Part shown: in pieces, positions 1 through 5,654 of the stretch
Numbering within the stretch: position 1 is the stretch's first letter
Layout: each line of letters starts with the position of its first letter
Source of the DNA: Candidatus Altarchaeales archaeon WOR_SM1_86-2
Lineage (GTDB): Archaea > Altiarchaeota > Altiarchaeia > IMC4 > MCBC01
NCBI GenBank assembly: GCA_001723855.1
Contig: MCBC01000120.1
Span: 1-18,146, forward strand
Length of the DNA: 18,146 bases
Reading direction: 5' to 3'
Notes under the pieces: generated by a model
Told to the model about the DNA's origin: nothing
The model's input: the letters and a program-made list of their open reading frames with translations, nothing else
Databases searched by the model: none
Translations under genes and position numbers: made by a program

Positions 1-122
1 AAGCCGCCGTGATCAGGGCAGTTTTTCCTGATTTTCACAATTCCGCTGTCATCAACAATCTCCGCCGGAATCACCTCCAGGCATCTTGGACACAAACTCT
101 TTGTTTTTCTAAGTATCTCCAT
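1..122 (-). CDS. Radical SAM protein, N-terminal fragment (cut by window edge)
   Basis: A minus-strand frame opens with ATG at 122-120 and stays open to the window edge, giving about 40 residues. They contain a zinc-finger-like pair LCPRC near residue 11 and a later NCPDHGG. This CPxC...CPxHG head is characteristic of the MJ0619/Tes-like radical SAM proteins (archaeal tetraether lipid synthase and methylase relatives), where it precedes the CxxxCxxC cluster. That cluster lies outside the window, so the exact family member cannot be named. The next upstream ATG (135) runs straight into a stop, which supports the 122 start. It lies 48 bases downstream of the RACo-like gene on the same strand and may be co-transcribed with it. 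Confidence 0.6.
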   Translation of the reverse strand, partial: MEILRKTKSLCPRCLEVIPAEIVDDSGIVKIRKNCPDHGG

Positions 123-169
123 CTTATTGTCCCATTTTAATCTGAAAATATTATTTTTATTAATACAAC

Positions 170-1807
170 CTATCTCGTTTTCATTTCCACAGAAGGGAAT
201 CTATCCAGATCCTGATGCGGAATGAACATCGCGCTCATATATTCTTCCGTAAATTCACCCAATGCATCTGTGCTTAAATCAAAATAAGTTGCTTTCTTCG
301 CGATCTCCTCGGCTTCCTTTCTCTTCTCATTATTTGTTAGAATCAAACATGAGCCCTTCGCAGAACCATTCCCAATAAACTCAAACTTATCAACATCAAG
401 GTCGGGCAAAAGCCCTAAAACAATTGATTTTTCAATATCCATGTGATATCCAAAGCCGCCTGCAATATATACCTTGCGAACTTCATCAAGAGAAACACCC
501 ACCTTTGTTAGTGTTGCGGCTCCAGCATAAATGGCAGCCTTTGTCATAATAACATTCTCGATATCCTTCTCTGTTATAACAATATCCCCCCCGATATCAG
601 TTTCATCCCCAAACACAACAACAAACTCAGGAATTCCGTTACCCCCTGTCTTAATTCTTTTATTTTTAATGATAAATTTACCTTTATAATCAATAATCTC
701 ATTTAAAAATAATTCAGAAATCAGATGTATCAACCCGGAACCGCAGATTCCTCTTGGCTTGTCGTTATTTATAACACCATAGCGCACGTCATCCCCTTCG
801 ATTGTTACATTATCAATCGCTCCAGCAGTTGCGCGCATTCCATATTTCGTTGAAGGTCCTTCAAATGCCGGCCCAGCAGAAGTTGACGCTACCAGCAGCC
901 ATTCTCTATTCCCGAGAGCAATTTCCCCATTTGTTCCAACATCGATCATCAAACATACTTCATCCGAATTGTGCATATCGCATGCAATAATGTCCGCAAT
1001 AATATCCCCGCCAACATAACTTCCTATTCCAGGGGTGATGTAGAGGTCAGTCGTCCGGGATGATCGTATGCCCAACTTTTTTGCTTTCAGATAATATGAA
1101 CGCTTAAAATCATCAATCTGAATATTTTTTTGAATAACATGAGGATCTCTTTTTGTCAGCAGATAGGTCATTGTCGTATTTCCAGAGACTGCAATTTTTG
1201 AGATCCTGTTGATATTCGCTTCATTTTCAAAATTCTCTCGTATTATGAGTTTTTCGATTAATTTGTTTATTGTTTCGATTACAACCGTATTCAGTTTCTC
1301 TAAGCCGCTCTCTTTTTTTGAATATTCAATTCTTGATAAGACGTCTTCTCCATAACTCATCTGTTTATTAAAAGAAGATGCCGTATCTACAATGTTCCCT
1401 GTTTGTAAATCAACTAAGTACGCTGCGACAGTTGTTGTTCCTATATCTATCGCGATTCCAGCAAAATTTTTAACTTTTTCTTTCTTTTCAAATTTTATAT
1501 CCTCAACCATCTGATGTTCGCTCAATCTGCTTTCAGGAGGAATTAAAATTTCAATATCGTCTTTTGGATAGGTTAAGCACGCGATATAATACCCTTTATT
1601 TAATTCCTCCTTTGTGAGAAACTCCAATGCTCTTTCTCTCTGCTCTACTGCACCTTCCTTTAATATAATCTTACATTTCCCGCATATTCCCTTTCCCTGA
1701 CAGGAAGCATTTATGTGAATCCCATTTTTTACTGCTGTTTCAAGAATACTATCATCCCCTTTTATTTCACAGTCTTTATCCTCTGGCAGGAATTTTATTT
1801 TATACAT
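170..1807 (-). CDS. RACo-like ferredoxin/ASKHA (DUF4445) ATPase, corrinoid activation protein
   Basis: This 545-residue protein matches the architecture of RACo, the ATP-dependent reductive activator of corrinoid methyl-transfer proteins. Its N-terminal plant-type [2Fe-2S] domain has Cys at about 36, 42, 45 and 77 (C-x5-C-x2-C-x31-C). A linker follows, then a long ASKHA ATPase region with the phosphate motif AIDIGTTTVAAY near residue 119, DVGTNGEIALG in the middle and a Gly-rich VYIAGGFG segment near the C-terminus. In the family it reduces inactive Co(II) corrinoid to Co(I), using electrons from its cluster. The length is normal. An upstream TTG (1819) overlaps the ZIP stop, but ATG 1807 lies one base after that stop, so I prefer it. 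It follows the ZIP gene directly. No corrinoid protein or methyltransferase is visible in the window, so its partner is unknown. Confidence 0.85.
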   Translation of the reverse strand: MYKIKFLPEDKDCEIKGDDSILETAVKNGIHINASCQGKGICGKCKIILKEGAVEQRERALEFLTKEELNKGYYIACLTYPKDDIEILIPPESRLSEHQMVEDIKFEKKEKVKNFAGIAIDIGTTTVAAYLVDLQTGNIVDTASSFNKQMSYGEDVLSRIEYSKKESGLEKLNTVVIETINKLIEKLIIRENFENEANINRISKIAVSGNTTMTYLLTKRDPHVIQKNIQIDDFKRSYYLKAKKLGIRSSRTTDLYITPGIGSYVGGDIIADIIACDMHNSDEVCLMIDVGTNGEIALGNREWLLVASTSAGPAFEGPSTKYGMRATAGAIDNVTIEGDDVRYGVINNDKPRGICGSGLIHLISELFLNEIIDYKGKFIIKNKRIKTGGNGIPEFVVVFGDETDIGGDIVITEKDIENVIMTKAAIYAGAATLTKVGVSLDEVRKVYIAGGFGYHMDIEKSIVLGLLPDLDVDKFEFIGNGSAKGSCLILTNNEKRKEAEEIAKKATYFDLSTDALGEFTEEYMSAMFIPHQDLDRFPSVEMKTR

Positions 1808-1808
1808 T

Positions 1809-2582
1809 TTAATTCGCAAATATTATCTTTATCAGCAGCATAAGCCCTATCCCAATCAAAAATACAAGAAAATGTGTTAATGACTTCTTGAGACTTTCCC
1901 TGTGCTTGATTTCAGGGATTAAATCTGATGATGCGATATAGATAAAATTTCCCGCAGCAAATGATAAAAGGTAAATGGCTGAACCCTCGATCCAGGAGGA
2001 AAGGAAATAACCACAGATTCCTCCAATGACGGCGGTTAATGCAGATATAAAGTTAAGGAACAATGCCTTAACCTTATCAAAACCACCATAGACAAGAACT
2101 CCAAAATCACCAAGTTCCTGTGGAATTTCGTGTAACGCTACCGCTAAGGTTGTGACAATTCCCACCGCAGGGTTGATTACAAAACTTCCCGCTATGATCA
2201 AGCCGTCAATAAAATTATGTATTCCATCGGAAATTAAAATTAAATAGGAGAACGGCTTTATGTTGCATTCTTCGCTATGGCAACCGTGGTGGTGGTGCCA
2301 TCTAATGAATTGCTCCAAGACAAAGAAAAGACAGAAACCGAGAAGCAGATATAAGAATATATTTAAAACCATCTCCGGATCAGCATTTGTTTTTAAAATT
2401 GCCTCCGGCAACAAATGCAAAAAGGCTCCCCCAATCAATGCACCTGCAGACAGCGACACAAGAATTAAAAGAATCTTATTCAATAATTTTTCTTTTAAAA
2501 ATAAAGTTAAAACTCCGACAAATGCTATTAGACTGATTAAAAAAGTGCTTCCCAATATCCATAGTAATGTATTATCCATCAT
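1809..2582 (-). CDS. ZIP-family divalent metal transporter
   Basis: The 257-residue polytopic membrane protein has about eight hydrophobic segments. The ZIP signature histidines are present: a mid-protein DGIHNFIDGL segment (HNxxD of TM4) and ALHEIPQELGD (HExPxE of TM5), which together form the binuclear metal site. An early segment carries HLLPE. The loop after TM3 is rich in His and Cys (WHHHHGCHSEEC), the usual cytosolic metal-sensing loop. Family members import Zn2+, Fe2+ or Mn2+; the substrate here cannot be told from sequence. Two consecutive ATGs (2582 and 2579) are possible starts. It sits between a ferredoxin (15 bases upstream) and the RACo-like gene (one base downstream), so it is very probably in the same transcript and may supply iron or zinc to the metalloproteins around it. 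Confidence 0.88.
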   Translation of the reverse strand: MMDNTLLWILGSTFLISLIAFVGVLTLFLKEKLLNKILLILVSLSAGALIGGAFLHLLPEAILKTNADPEMVLNIFLYLLLGFCLFFVLEQFIRWHHHHGCHSEECNIKPFSYLILISDGIHNFIDGLIIAGSFVINPAVGIVTTLAVALHEIPQELGDFGVLVYGGFDKVKALFLNFISALTAVIGGICGYFLSSWIEGSAIYLLSFAAGNFIYIASSDLIPEIKHRESLKKSLTHFLVFLIGIGLMLLIKIIFAN

Positions 2583-2596
2583 GCTGTCTATTAGAA

Positions 2597-2779
2597 TTAT
2601 TTAAAGATTATGGCGTGTGCAGGACATGCGTCAACACACAATAGACATTCCATACACGCCTCAGGATGCACTACCTTGGCTTTGCCATTGATTATTTCAA
2701 ACACAATTGGCTCTGCAGGACATGCTGAAATACAATTATTACACCCTATGCAGGCTTCTTCATCTACTCTTGGTGGCAT
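2597..2779 (-). CDS. Small 2x[4Fe-4S] ferredoxin
   Basis: This 60-residue protein consists of two classical CxxCxxCxxxCP motifs: CIGCNNCISACP at about 10-21 and CMECLLCVDACP in the second half. It is a clostridial-type low-potential electron carrier acting in the cytoplasm. The length is normal for the family. It lies between the NrdD-C-like gene (24 bases upstream) and the ZIP gene (14 bases downstream) on the same strand. The electron donor and acceptor are not identifiable; the RACo-like activator two genes on is a possible client. Confidence 0.9.
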   Translation of the reverse strand: MPPRVDEEACIGCNNCISACPAEPIVFEIINGKAKVVHPEACMECLLCVDACPAHAIIFK

Positions 2780-2803
2780 TTTTAATTGAATTGATCATTA
2801 CCC

Positions 2804-3070
2804 TCACTCATCTCCTTCTATTCCATACCGCTGTCTGTCCTTCAGTTCCTGCAGTTTTCCTTCATTCCATCCGGAGATGTTCTGGTAGTACCCGGTGATG
2901 CGAGACCAATGCTGGAGTGCTTTACCGCCGTGGGGCAATCTATCTTCATATTTTTCAGCACATTCCATTGAACACACAACATCCCCTTTACCGCTCGCCT
3001 TTAAACTCTTATCAACATTTGCCTGGAGATATTCCCCTTTTATTTCCTTTCCGCATACCGAACATTTCAT
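2804..3070 (-). CDS. Stand-alone NrdD C-terminal-like protein (zinc site plus glycyl-radical loop)
   Basis: This 88-residue protein has a four-Cys zinc site (CSVC at 3-6, CSMEC around 33-37) followed by HWSRITGYYQNISGWNEGK and ELKDRQRY. The order and wording match the extreme C-terminus of class III anaerobic ribonucleotide reductase, where a zinc knuckle precedes the RxxGY loop that carries the glycyl radical. The roughly 500-residue catalytic body is absent, and the upstream gene ends cleanly, so this is an independent small gene and not a broken one. Similar short proteins are often annotated as anaerobic ribonucleoside-triphosphate reductase. It could be a radical-domain spare part, as GrcA/YfiD is for pyruvate formate-lyase, or a repurposed metal protein. 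Which of these applies is inference. Confidence 0.65.
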   Translation of the reverse strand: MKCSVCGKEIKGEYLQANVDKSLKASGKGDVVCSMECAEKYEDRLPHGGKALQHWSRITGYYQNISGWNEGKLQELKDRQRYGIEGDE

Positions 3071-3089
3071 TTTATATTTTTATTTAATC

Positions 3090-3242
3090 CTATCTTTTCC
3101 CAACCCTTATCATCTTACTCCCGCATTCGGGGCATGTTTCCTCCTGGCACGGTTTTCCTCTCTCATGGGGAATCTTATGTCCACAATTGGGGCATAAACA
3201 CTCCCCACCCGGGCCTAATCCCAACCTTTCTTCATCTGGCAT
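3090..3242 (-). CDS. 50-residue double zinc-ribbon protein
   Basis: This ORF starts with ATG at 3242-3240 and ends with TAG at 3092-3090. The 50-residue product contains LCPNCGHKIPH at about 16-26 and, after C32, TCPECGSK at about 36-43, giving two CPxCG knuckles that would form one zinc ribbon. An isolated Cys at 15 and the GLGPGG lead-in resemble short proteins found next to NifX-like and DUF5320 genes in anaerobic archaea and bacteria. It starts 17 bases downstream of the DUF5320 gene at 3259 and stops 20 bases before the NrdD-C-like gene. Function is unknown; metal binding is a safe reading, but a DNA- or RNA-binding role is only a guess. Confidence 0.75.
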   Translation of the reverse strand: MPDEERLGLGPGGECLCPNCGHKIPHERGKPCQEETCPECGSKMIRVGKR

Positions 3243-3258
3243 TTTTCTTCTTTTTTAT

Positions 3259-3477
3259 TTAAAACCATCTGCCTCTTCCGCGACCCGTTCTTCTGCCCAT
3301 ACCGCGACCTCTGCCGAACCCCATACCCCGAATTACTCCCGGATACACGGGTGCTTGTCCCACCATTGGTGTTTGGGCATATACTGGTGCTGGAGAAACT
3401 CCCGGTGAACAAAATCCTCTTCCTCCACCAGTAAGCGGTCCCAATCCTCTTGGTCCTGTTCCATCAAATCCTGGCAT
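3259..3477 (-). CDS. DUF5320 protein, short Gly/Arg-rich form
   Basis: The 72-residue protein opens with MPGFDGTGPRGLGPLTGGG, the hallmark N-terminus of the DUF5320 family. A Pro/Val/Gln-rich middle follows, and it ends in a Gly/Arg-rich tail (GMGFGRGRGMGRRTGRGRG). Unlike the two other DUF5320 copies in this window it lacks the C-terminal coiled coil. The family has no proven function but recurs beside NifX-like proteins, MinD-type ATPases and ferredoxins. It sits between a ferredoxin (3493-3672) and the zinc-ribbon gene with gaps of about 15 bases, as expected for one transcript. A single Cys at about 23 is the only candidate metal ligand. Confidence 0.8.
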   Translation of the reverse strand: MPGFDGTGPRGLGPLTGGGRGFCSPGVSPAPVYAQTPMVGQAPVYPGVIRGMGFGRGRGMGRRTGRGRGRWF

Positions 3478-3492
3478 TTTTCTTTTATTTTT

Positions 3493-3672
3493 TTATTCTG
3501 ATTCCGGAGGCACAATAGCCCCCACAGGACAAACATCTGCACATGTTCCGCACTCGGTGCATTTCTCCGGGTCAATCACATAGATTTCTTCGCCTTTACT
3601 TATTGCCCCCGCAGGGCATTCATCTTCGCATGTTCCGCAGGACACGCAGTCCCCCGTAATCTTATACGCCAT
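3493..3672 (-). CDS. Small 2x[4Fe-4S] ferredoxin (second copy)
   Basis: ATG at 3672-3670 to TAA at 3495-3493 gives 59 residues. Two complete cluster motifs are present: [12 protein letters not shown] at 9-20 and [12 protein letters not shown] at 38-49. It is similar in plan to the ferredoxin at 2597-2779, but the sequences differ throughout, so the two are separate lineages and not a recent duplication. It follows the NifX-like gene by 15 bases and precedes a DUF5320 gene by the same distance. It probably delivers electrons to, or receives them from, the NifX/DUF5320 proteins; no partner is proven. Confidence 0.9.
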   Translation of the reverse strand: MAYKITGDCVSCGTCEDECPAGAISKGEEIYVIDPEKCTECGTCADVCPVGAIVPPESE

Positions 3673-3687
3673 TTTGTCTTTTTATAT

Positions 3688-4149
3688 TCACCACTGGCTT
3701 CCGCCTCTTCCGCCGCCGCGACCTCTTCCAAATCCGCCTCCTCTGCCCATGCCTCCTGCGCGACCCATGCCGCCGCCTGGCATTCCAGCATATGCGGACC
3801 CTGTTGGCTGGGAAATCTCCTGCAATTCTCCATTGAGATATTTCATCACCGCATCCTTTACACTCATCCCCTGTGCGGAAACCACTTTAACCCCTGCCTG
3901 GCTTAAAATTGGAAAAGCATTTGGCCCATAGTTTCCCGCTATCACAACGTTTGCTCCTTTACCTGCCACAAATTGTGATGCCTGGATCCCCGCTCCGCCC
4001 ATTGCACCAGCGAATTGGTTTTGCACAAGTTCCGTGTCCTTGATCTCTTTTCCCTCAACTTCCACAAAAGTGAAAGTTGCGCACCTTCCAAATACTGCCG
4101 AGACAGTATCTTCTAAACCTCCTTTTGTTGTCGCTGCACAAATTTTCAT
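3688..4149 (-). CDS. NifX/NifB-C-like (dinitrogenase iron-molybdenum cofactor family) protein with RGG-like tail
   Basis: Residues 1-110 match the NifX/NafY fold (COG1433): KICAATTKGGLEDTVSAVFGRC at the start, a central GANVVIAGNYGPNAF segment, and LSQAGVKVVSAQGMSVKDAV. In the family this domain binds iron-sulfur or iron-molybdenum cofactor precursors. No nitrogenase gene is present here, so a general Fe-S or metal-cofactor carrier role is more likely. Residues from about 122 to 153 form a Gly/Arg-rich low-complexity tail, longer than in typical NifX-like proteins and similar in composition to the neighbouring DUF5320 proteins. It is 14 bases downstream of the 38-residue Cys/His gene and 15 bases upstream of a ferredoxin gene. 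Confidence 0.85.
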   Translation of the reverse strand: MKICAATTKGGLEDTVSAVFGRCATFTFVEVEGKEIKDTELVQNQFAGAMGGAGIQASQFVAGKGANVVIAGNYGPNAFPILSQAGVKVVSAQGMSVKDAVMKYLNGELQEISQPTGSAYAGMPGGGMGRAGGMGRGGGFGRGRGGGRGGSQW

Positions 4150-4163
4150 TTTCTTCCTATCTT

Positions 4164-4280
4164 TTACTTTTCACATGGATGCTTCTTCACATCCCCGTGG
4201 CATTCTTTTATCTGCTCTGGCGTGCACTCCCCCGGTTTGTGTTTCAATCCGTTGAGAACGCACTCCACTTCTCCACACAT
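4164..4280 (-). CDS. 38-residue Cys/His-rich protein
   Basis: ATG at 4280-4278 to TAA at 4166-4164 gives 38 residues. Five Cys occur (positions 2, 7, 19, 27 and 36), with His at 14, 28 and 34; a typical stretch is CTPEQIKECHGD. Its tight position, four bases after a DUF5320 stop and 14 before the NifX-like start, argues that it is real. The composition suggests binding of zinc or another soft metal. I do not recognise a named family, although short Cys/His proteins of this kind occur next to NifX-like genes in anaerobes. Its start codon is the first element of the duplicated block described separately. Confidence 0.65.
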   Translation of the reverse strand: MCGEVECVLNGLKHKPGECTPEQIKECHGDVKKHPCEK

Positions 4281-4381
4281 TTTTTATTTTTTCAATTCTT
4301 CAATCCTCTTCTTAATTTCCTTCAACTGCTGATCCAGGATGTCTGCCTGGTTTTCCAGCATCTGCAGTTCCTGTTCCTTTG
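4278..4381. repeat. Direct repeat, copy 1 (104 bp)
   Basis: This block matches 4934-5037 at 103 of 104 positions when read by eye; the single difference is t4310 versus c4966. It covers the coiled-coil 3' end of DUF5320 copy a, the short spacer and the start codon of the next gene. Such near identity, while the rest of the two DUF5320 genes differs widely, points to a recent duplication or gene conversion. Confidence 0.92.
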
Positions 4382-4592
4382 TCATTTCCAGACTTTGCAT
4401 TGGCGCAACTCCTGCTTGGGCTCTTGCCCAGAATGGAAGTCCAGTTGCCCAATATACATTCCTGAATCCTCGTCCTCGTCCAAAGCCGCCTCTGAATCCC
4501 ATACCTGATGGTCTTGGTATCTGTCCGCTCATCCATAAGGGGGTACATCTTCCTCCCGTACCCCAGGGGCCTGTTCCATCTCCTCCTGGCAT
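4284..4592 (-). CDS. DUF5320 protein with C-terminal coiled coil (copy a)
   Basis: The 102-residue protein opens with MPGGDGTGPWGTGGRC, a recognisable DUF5320 head. A Gly/Arg/Phe-rich middle follows (GMGFRGGFGRGRGF), then a motif shared with copy b (VYWATGLPFW), and it ends in a strongly charged heptad region, residues about 72-102, predicted to form a coiled coil. The last 30 or so residues are the same as in copy b at 4940-5245 except for one Lys/Glu exchange. It is the first gene after the operator at 4615-4626 and is therefore probably the leader of the run through NifX to the ZIP and RACo genes. The coiled coil suggests it oligomerises with copy b. Confidence 0.82.
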   Translation of the reverse strand: MPGGDGTGPWGTGGRCTPLWMSGQIPRPSGMGFRGGFGRGRGFRNVYWATGLPFWARAQAGVAPMQSLEMTKEQELQMLENQADILDQQLKEIKKRIEELKK

Positions 4593-4614
4593 TTTTATCT
4601 TTTTATTTAATTTT

Positions 4615-4626
4615 GCACTTATGTGC
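4615..4626. promoter_or_regulatory. Operator-like palindrome, site A (GCACTTATGTGC)
   Basis: A GCAC-N4-GTGC palindrome lies 22 bases upstream of the DUF5320 copy a start. A TATA-like box (TATATAAA on the plus strand, 4651-4658) sits 24 bases further upstream, so the palindrome covers or closely follows the likely transcription start. That is the usual position for archaeal repression. The flanks (TTTT before, TTAATTATAT after) are shared with site B. The likely binder is the ArsR-family protein at 8842-9165. Confidence 0.75.
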
Positions 4627-4650
4627 TTAATTATATATAGGAATTTAGAG

Positions 4651-4658
4651 TATATAAA
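4651..4658 (-). promoter_or_regulatory. TATA box for the DUF5320/NifX run
   Basis: On the minus strand this reads TTTATATA. It is about 60 bases upstream of the start at 4592 and places transcription initiation near 4628, next to operator site A. The same box and palindrome pairing occurs before MC1. Confidence 0.55.
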
Positions 4659-4681
4659 CGATCAATAAAATCAATATTTTC

Positions 4682-4936
4682 TCAATCATGCTCTTCAAAC
4701 ATCTTATCCTGTGTTGGATCGTTTGCCCGTAACCACTCAATAAGCATCGCAGCATGCTCTTTCTCTTCGTCACGATTGTGCTCCAAAATTTTTTTCAATG
4801 ACTTATTCTTGGTTATATCAATTCGCTCCTGATACCAATTTATCGCTTCCAACTCCTCAATCAAAGATTGTCTTGCTCGCTCCAAATCCTTTGTTTCCTC
4901 CGGGAGGTTTTCCCTTCCTTCATGTTCTCCGGTCAT
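4682..4936 (-). CDS. Encapsulated-ferritin-like protein (EncFtn family), free-standing
   Basis: The 84-residue protein closely follows the EncFtn two-helix ferritin: EELEAINWYQERID at about 27-40 and HNRDEEKEHAAMLIEWLR at about 53-70. The ferroxidase ligands of Rhodospirillum rubrum EncFtn (E32, E62, H65) align with E28, E58 and H61, and the secondary-site Glu and Trp correspond to E27, E30 and W34. The family forms ring-shaped decamers that oxidise Fe2+ and normally pass iron into an encapsulin nanocompartment. Here the protein stops at about residue 84, with no C-terminal cargo-loading peptide and no encapsulin gene in the window. It starts three bases after DUF5320 copy b ends (probable co-transcription) and is followed by the operator for the next run. 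Role: iron oxidation and oxygen protection, outside a shell. Confidence 0.85.
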   Translation of the reverse strand: MTGEHEGRENLPEETKDLERARQSLIEELEAINWYQERIDITKNKSLKKILEHNRDEEKEHAAMLIEWLRANDPTQDKMFEEHD

Positions 4937-5037
4937 TTTTTATTTTTTCAATTCTTCAATCCTCTCCTTAATTTCCTTCAACTGCTGATCCAGGATGTCT
5001 GCCTGGTTTTCCAGCATCTGCAGTTCCTGTTCCTTTG
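4934..5037. repeat. Direct repeat, copy 2 (104 bp)
   Basis: Partner of 4278-4381 in the same orientation, 656 bases apart, with one mismatch. It spans the 3' part of DUF5320 copy b and the start codon of the EncFtn gene. Recombination between the two copies would delete the EncFtn gene and operator site A while leaving one hybrid DUF5320 gene. Confidence 0.92.
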
Positions 5038-5245
5038 GTATTTGCGTCATCGGCTGGACGGGAGTAACTCCCGCAGGTGCTTGCTGCTGCATAAATGCTG
5101 CAAACTGCGGCATCTGCCCGCTCTGCATAATATACTGTGCTCCTGGCGGCATCCCGCCCCATCCGGGGCTAAAGCCGAAGCGCATCCATCCCGGCAAACC
5201 GGTTGCATAATACATCCTTCTATATCCTCTTCCTCCAAATGGCAT
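4940..5245 (-). CDS. DUF5320 protein with C-terminal coiled coil (copy b)
   Basis: The 101-residue protein starts MPFGGRGYRRMYYATGLPGW, so it lacks the GTGP head but keeps the MYYATGLPGW motif seen as VYWATGLPFW in copy a. Its middle is rich in Gly, Met, Pro and Gln and contains no Cys. Residues from about 70 to the end form a charged coiled coil that matches copy a almost exactly. It precedes the EncFtn gene by three bases and follows MC1 by 64 bases. The shared coiled coil suggests hetero-oligomers of copies a and b. Function unknown. Confidence 0.8.
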   Translation of the reverse strand: MPFGGRGYRRMYYATGLPGWMRFGFSPGWGGMPPGAQYIMQSGQMPQFAAFMQQQAPAGVTPVQPMTQIPKEQELQMLENQADILDQQLKEIKERIEELKK

Positions 5246-5309
5246 TTTTCTTTATTTTTGATAAATTTTTTTAAACGTTTTTATTGTAGCGCAAATTATA
5301 CCCCCTGCT

Positions 5310-5597
5310 TTAAAGTTCCTTAATCTTATCCACGCGAATCTTTTTAACCTTTGATTTGTTTATCCTGTCCGACAACCAATCGGGCGCATTCTTGGGCTTT
5401 GGAACTTTTTCAACCGAGCCCTCAAAGACATGAACCCTCCACATCCCGTCCTTCTTTTTTCTGCGTTCTCTCAGCTGTATATCCTTAAATCCCCTTCTTG
5501 CTGCTTTTAAAGCCGCCTGTCCCGGGGTCCTGCCCCTGAACATATGGTTTGTGTCCTTATTCCCCTCCCTCAGGGCATAATATTTTTTATCTGCCAT
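5310..5597 (-). CDS. MC1-type archaeal chromatin protein
   Basis: The 95-residue basic protein matches methanogen chromosomal protein MC1 along its whole length: ALREGNKDTNHMFRGRTPGQ at the start, QAALKAARRGF, a central DIQLRERRKK, the RVHVFEG strand, NAPDWL, and a final Lys-rich VKKIRVDKIKEL. MC1 is a monomeric non-histone protein that bends DNA sharply. A loop of extra residues (KKKDGMW) precedes the RVHVFEG strand. It is known mainly from Methanosarcinales, other methanogens and haloarchaea. Unusually it has its own copy of the palindrome (site B), which makes it part of the putative ArsR regulon. That suggests its level is altered under the same stress as the redox genes. Confidence 0.9.
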   Translation of the reverse strand: MADKKYYALREGNKDTNHMFRGRTPGQAALKAARRGFKDIQLRERRKKKDGMWRVHVFEGSVEKVPKPKNAPDWLSDRINKSKVKKIRVDKIKEL

Positions 5598-5624
5598 TTT
5601 TGCTGTATTTTACTTTTTTATTTT

Positions 5625-5636
5625 GCACTTATGTGC
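5625..5636. promoter_or_regulatory. Operator-like palindrome, site B (GCACTTATGTGC)
   Basis: Identical to site A, including the TTTT before it and the TTAATTATAT after it. It is 27 bases upstream of the MC1 start and 18 bases downstream (in the sense of transcription) of a TATA-like box at 5655-5662, so it should overlap the transcription start. Confidence 0.75.
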
Positions 5637-5654
5637 TTAATTATATTATGTGAG

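Noticed and set aside
3600..3931. Pro- and Glu/Ala-rich frames opposite the NifX-like gene and ferredoxin
   Set aside because: They are antisense or out-of-frame reflections of Gly/Arg-rich codons in the real genes.
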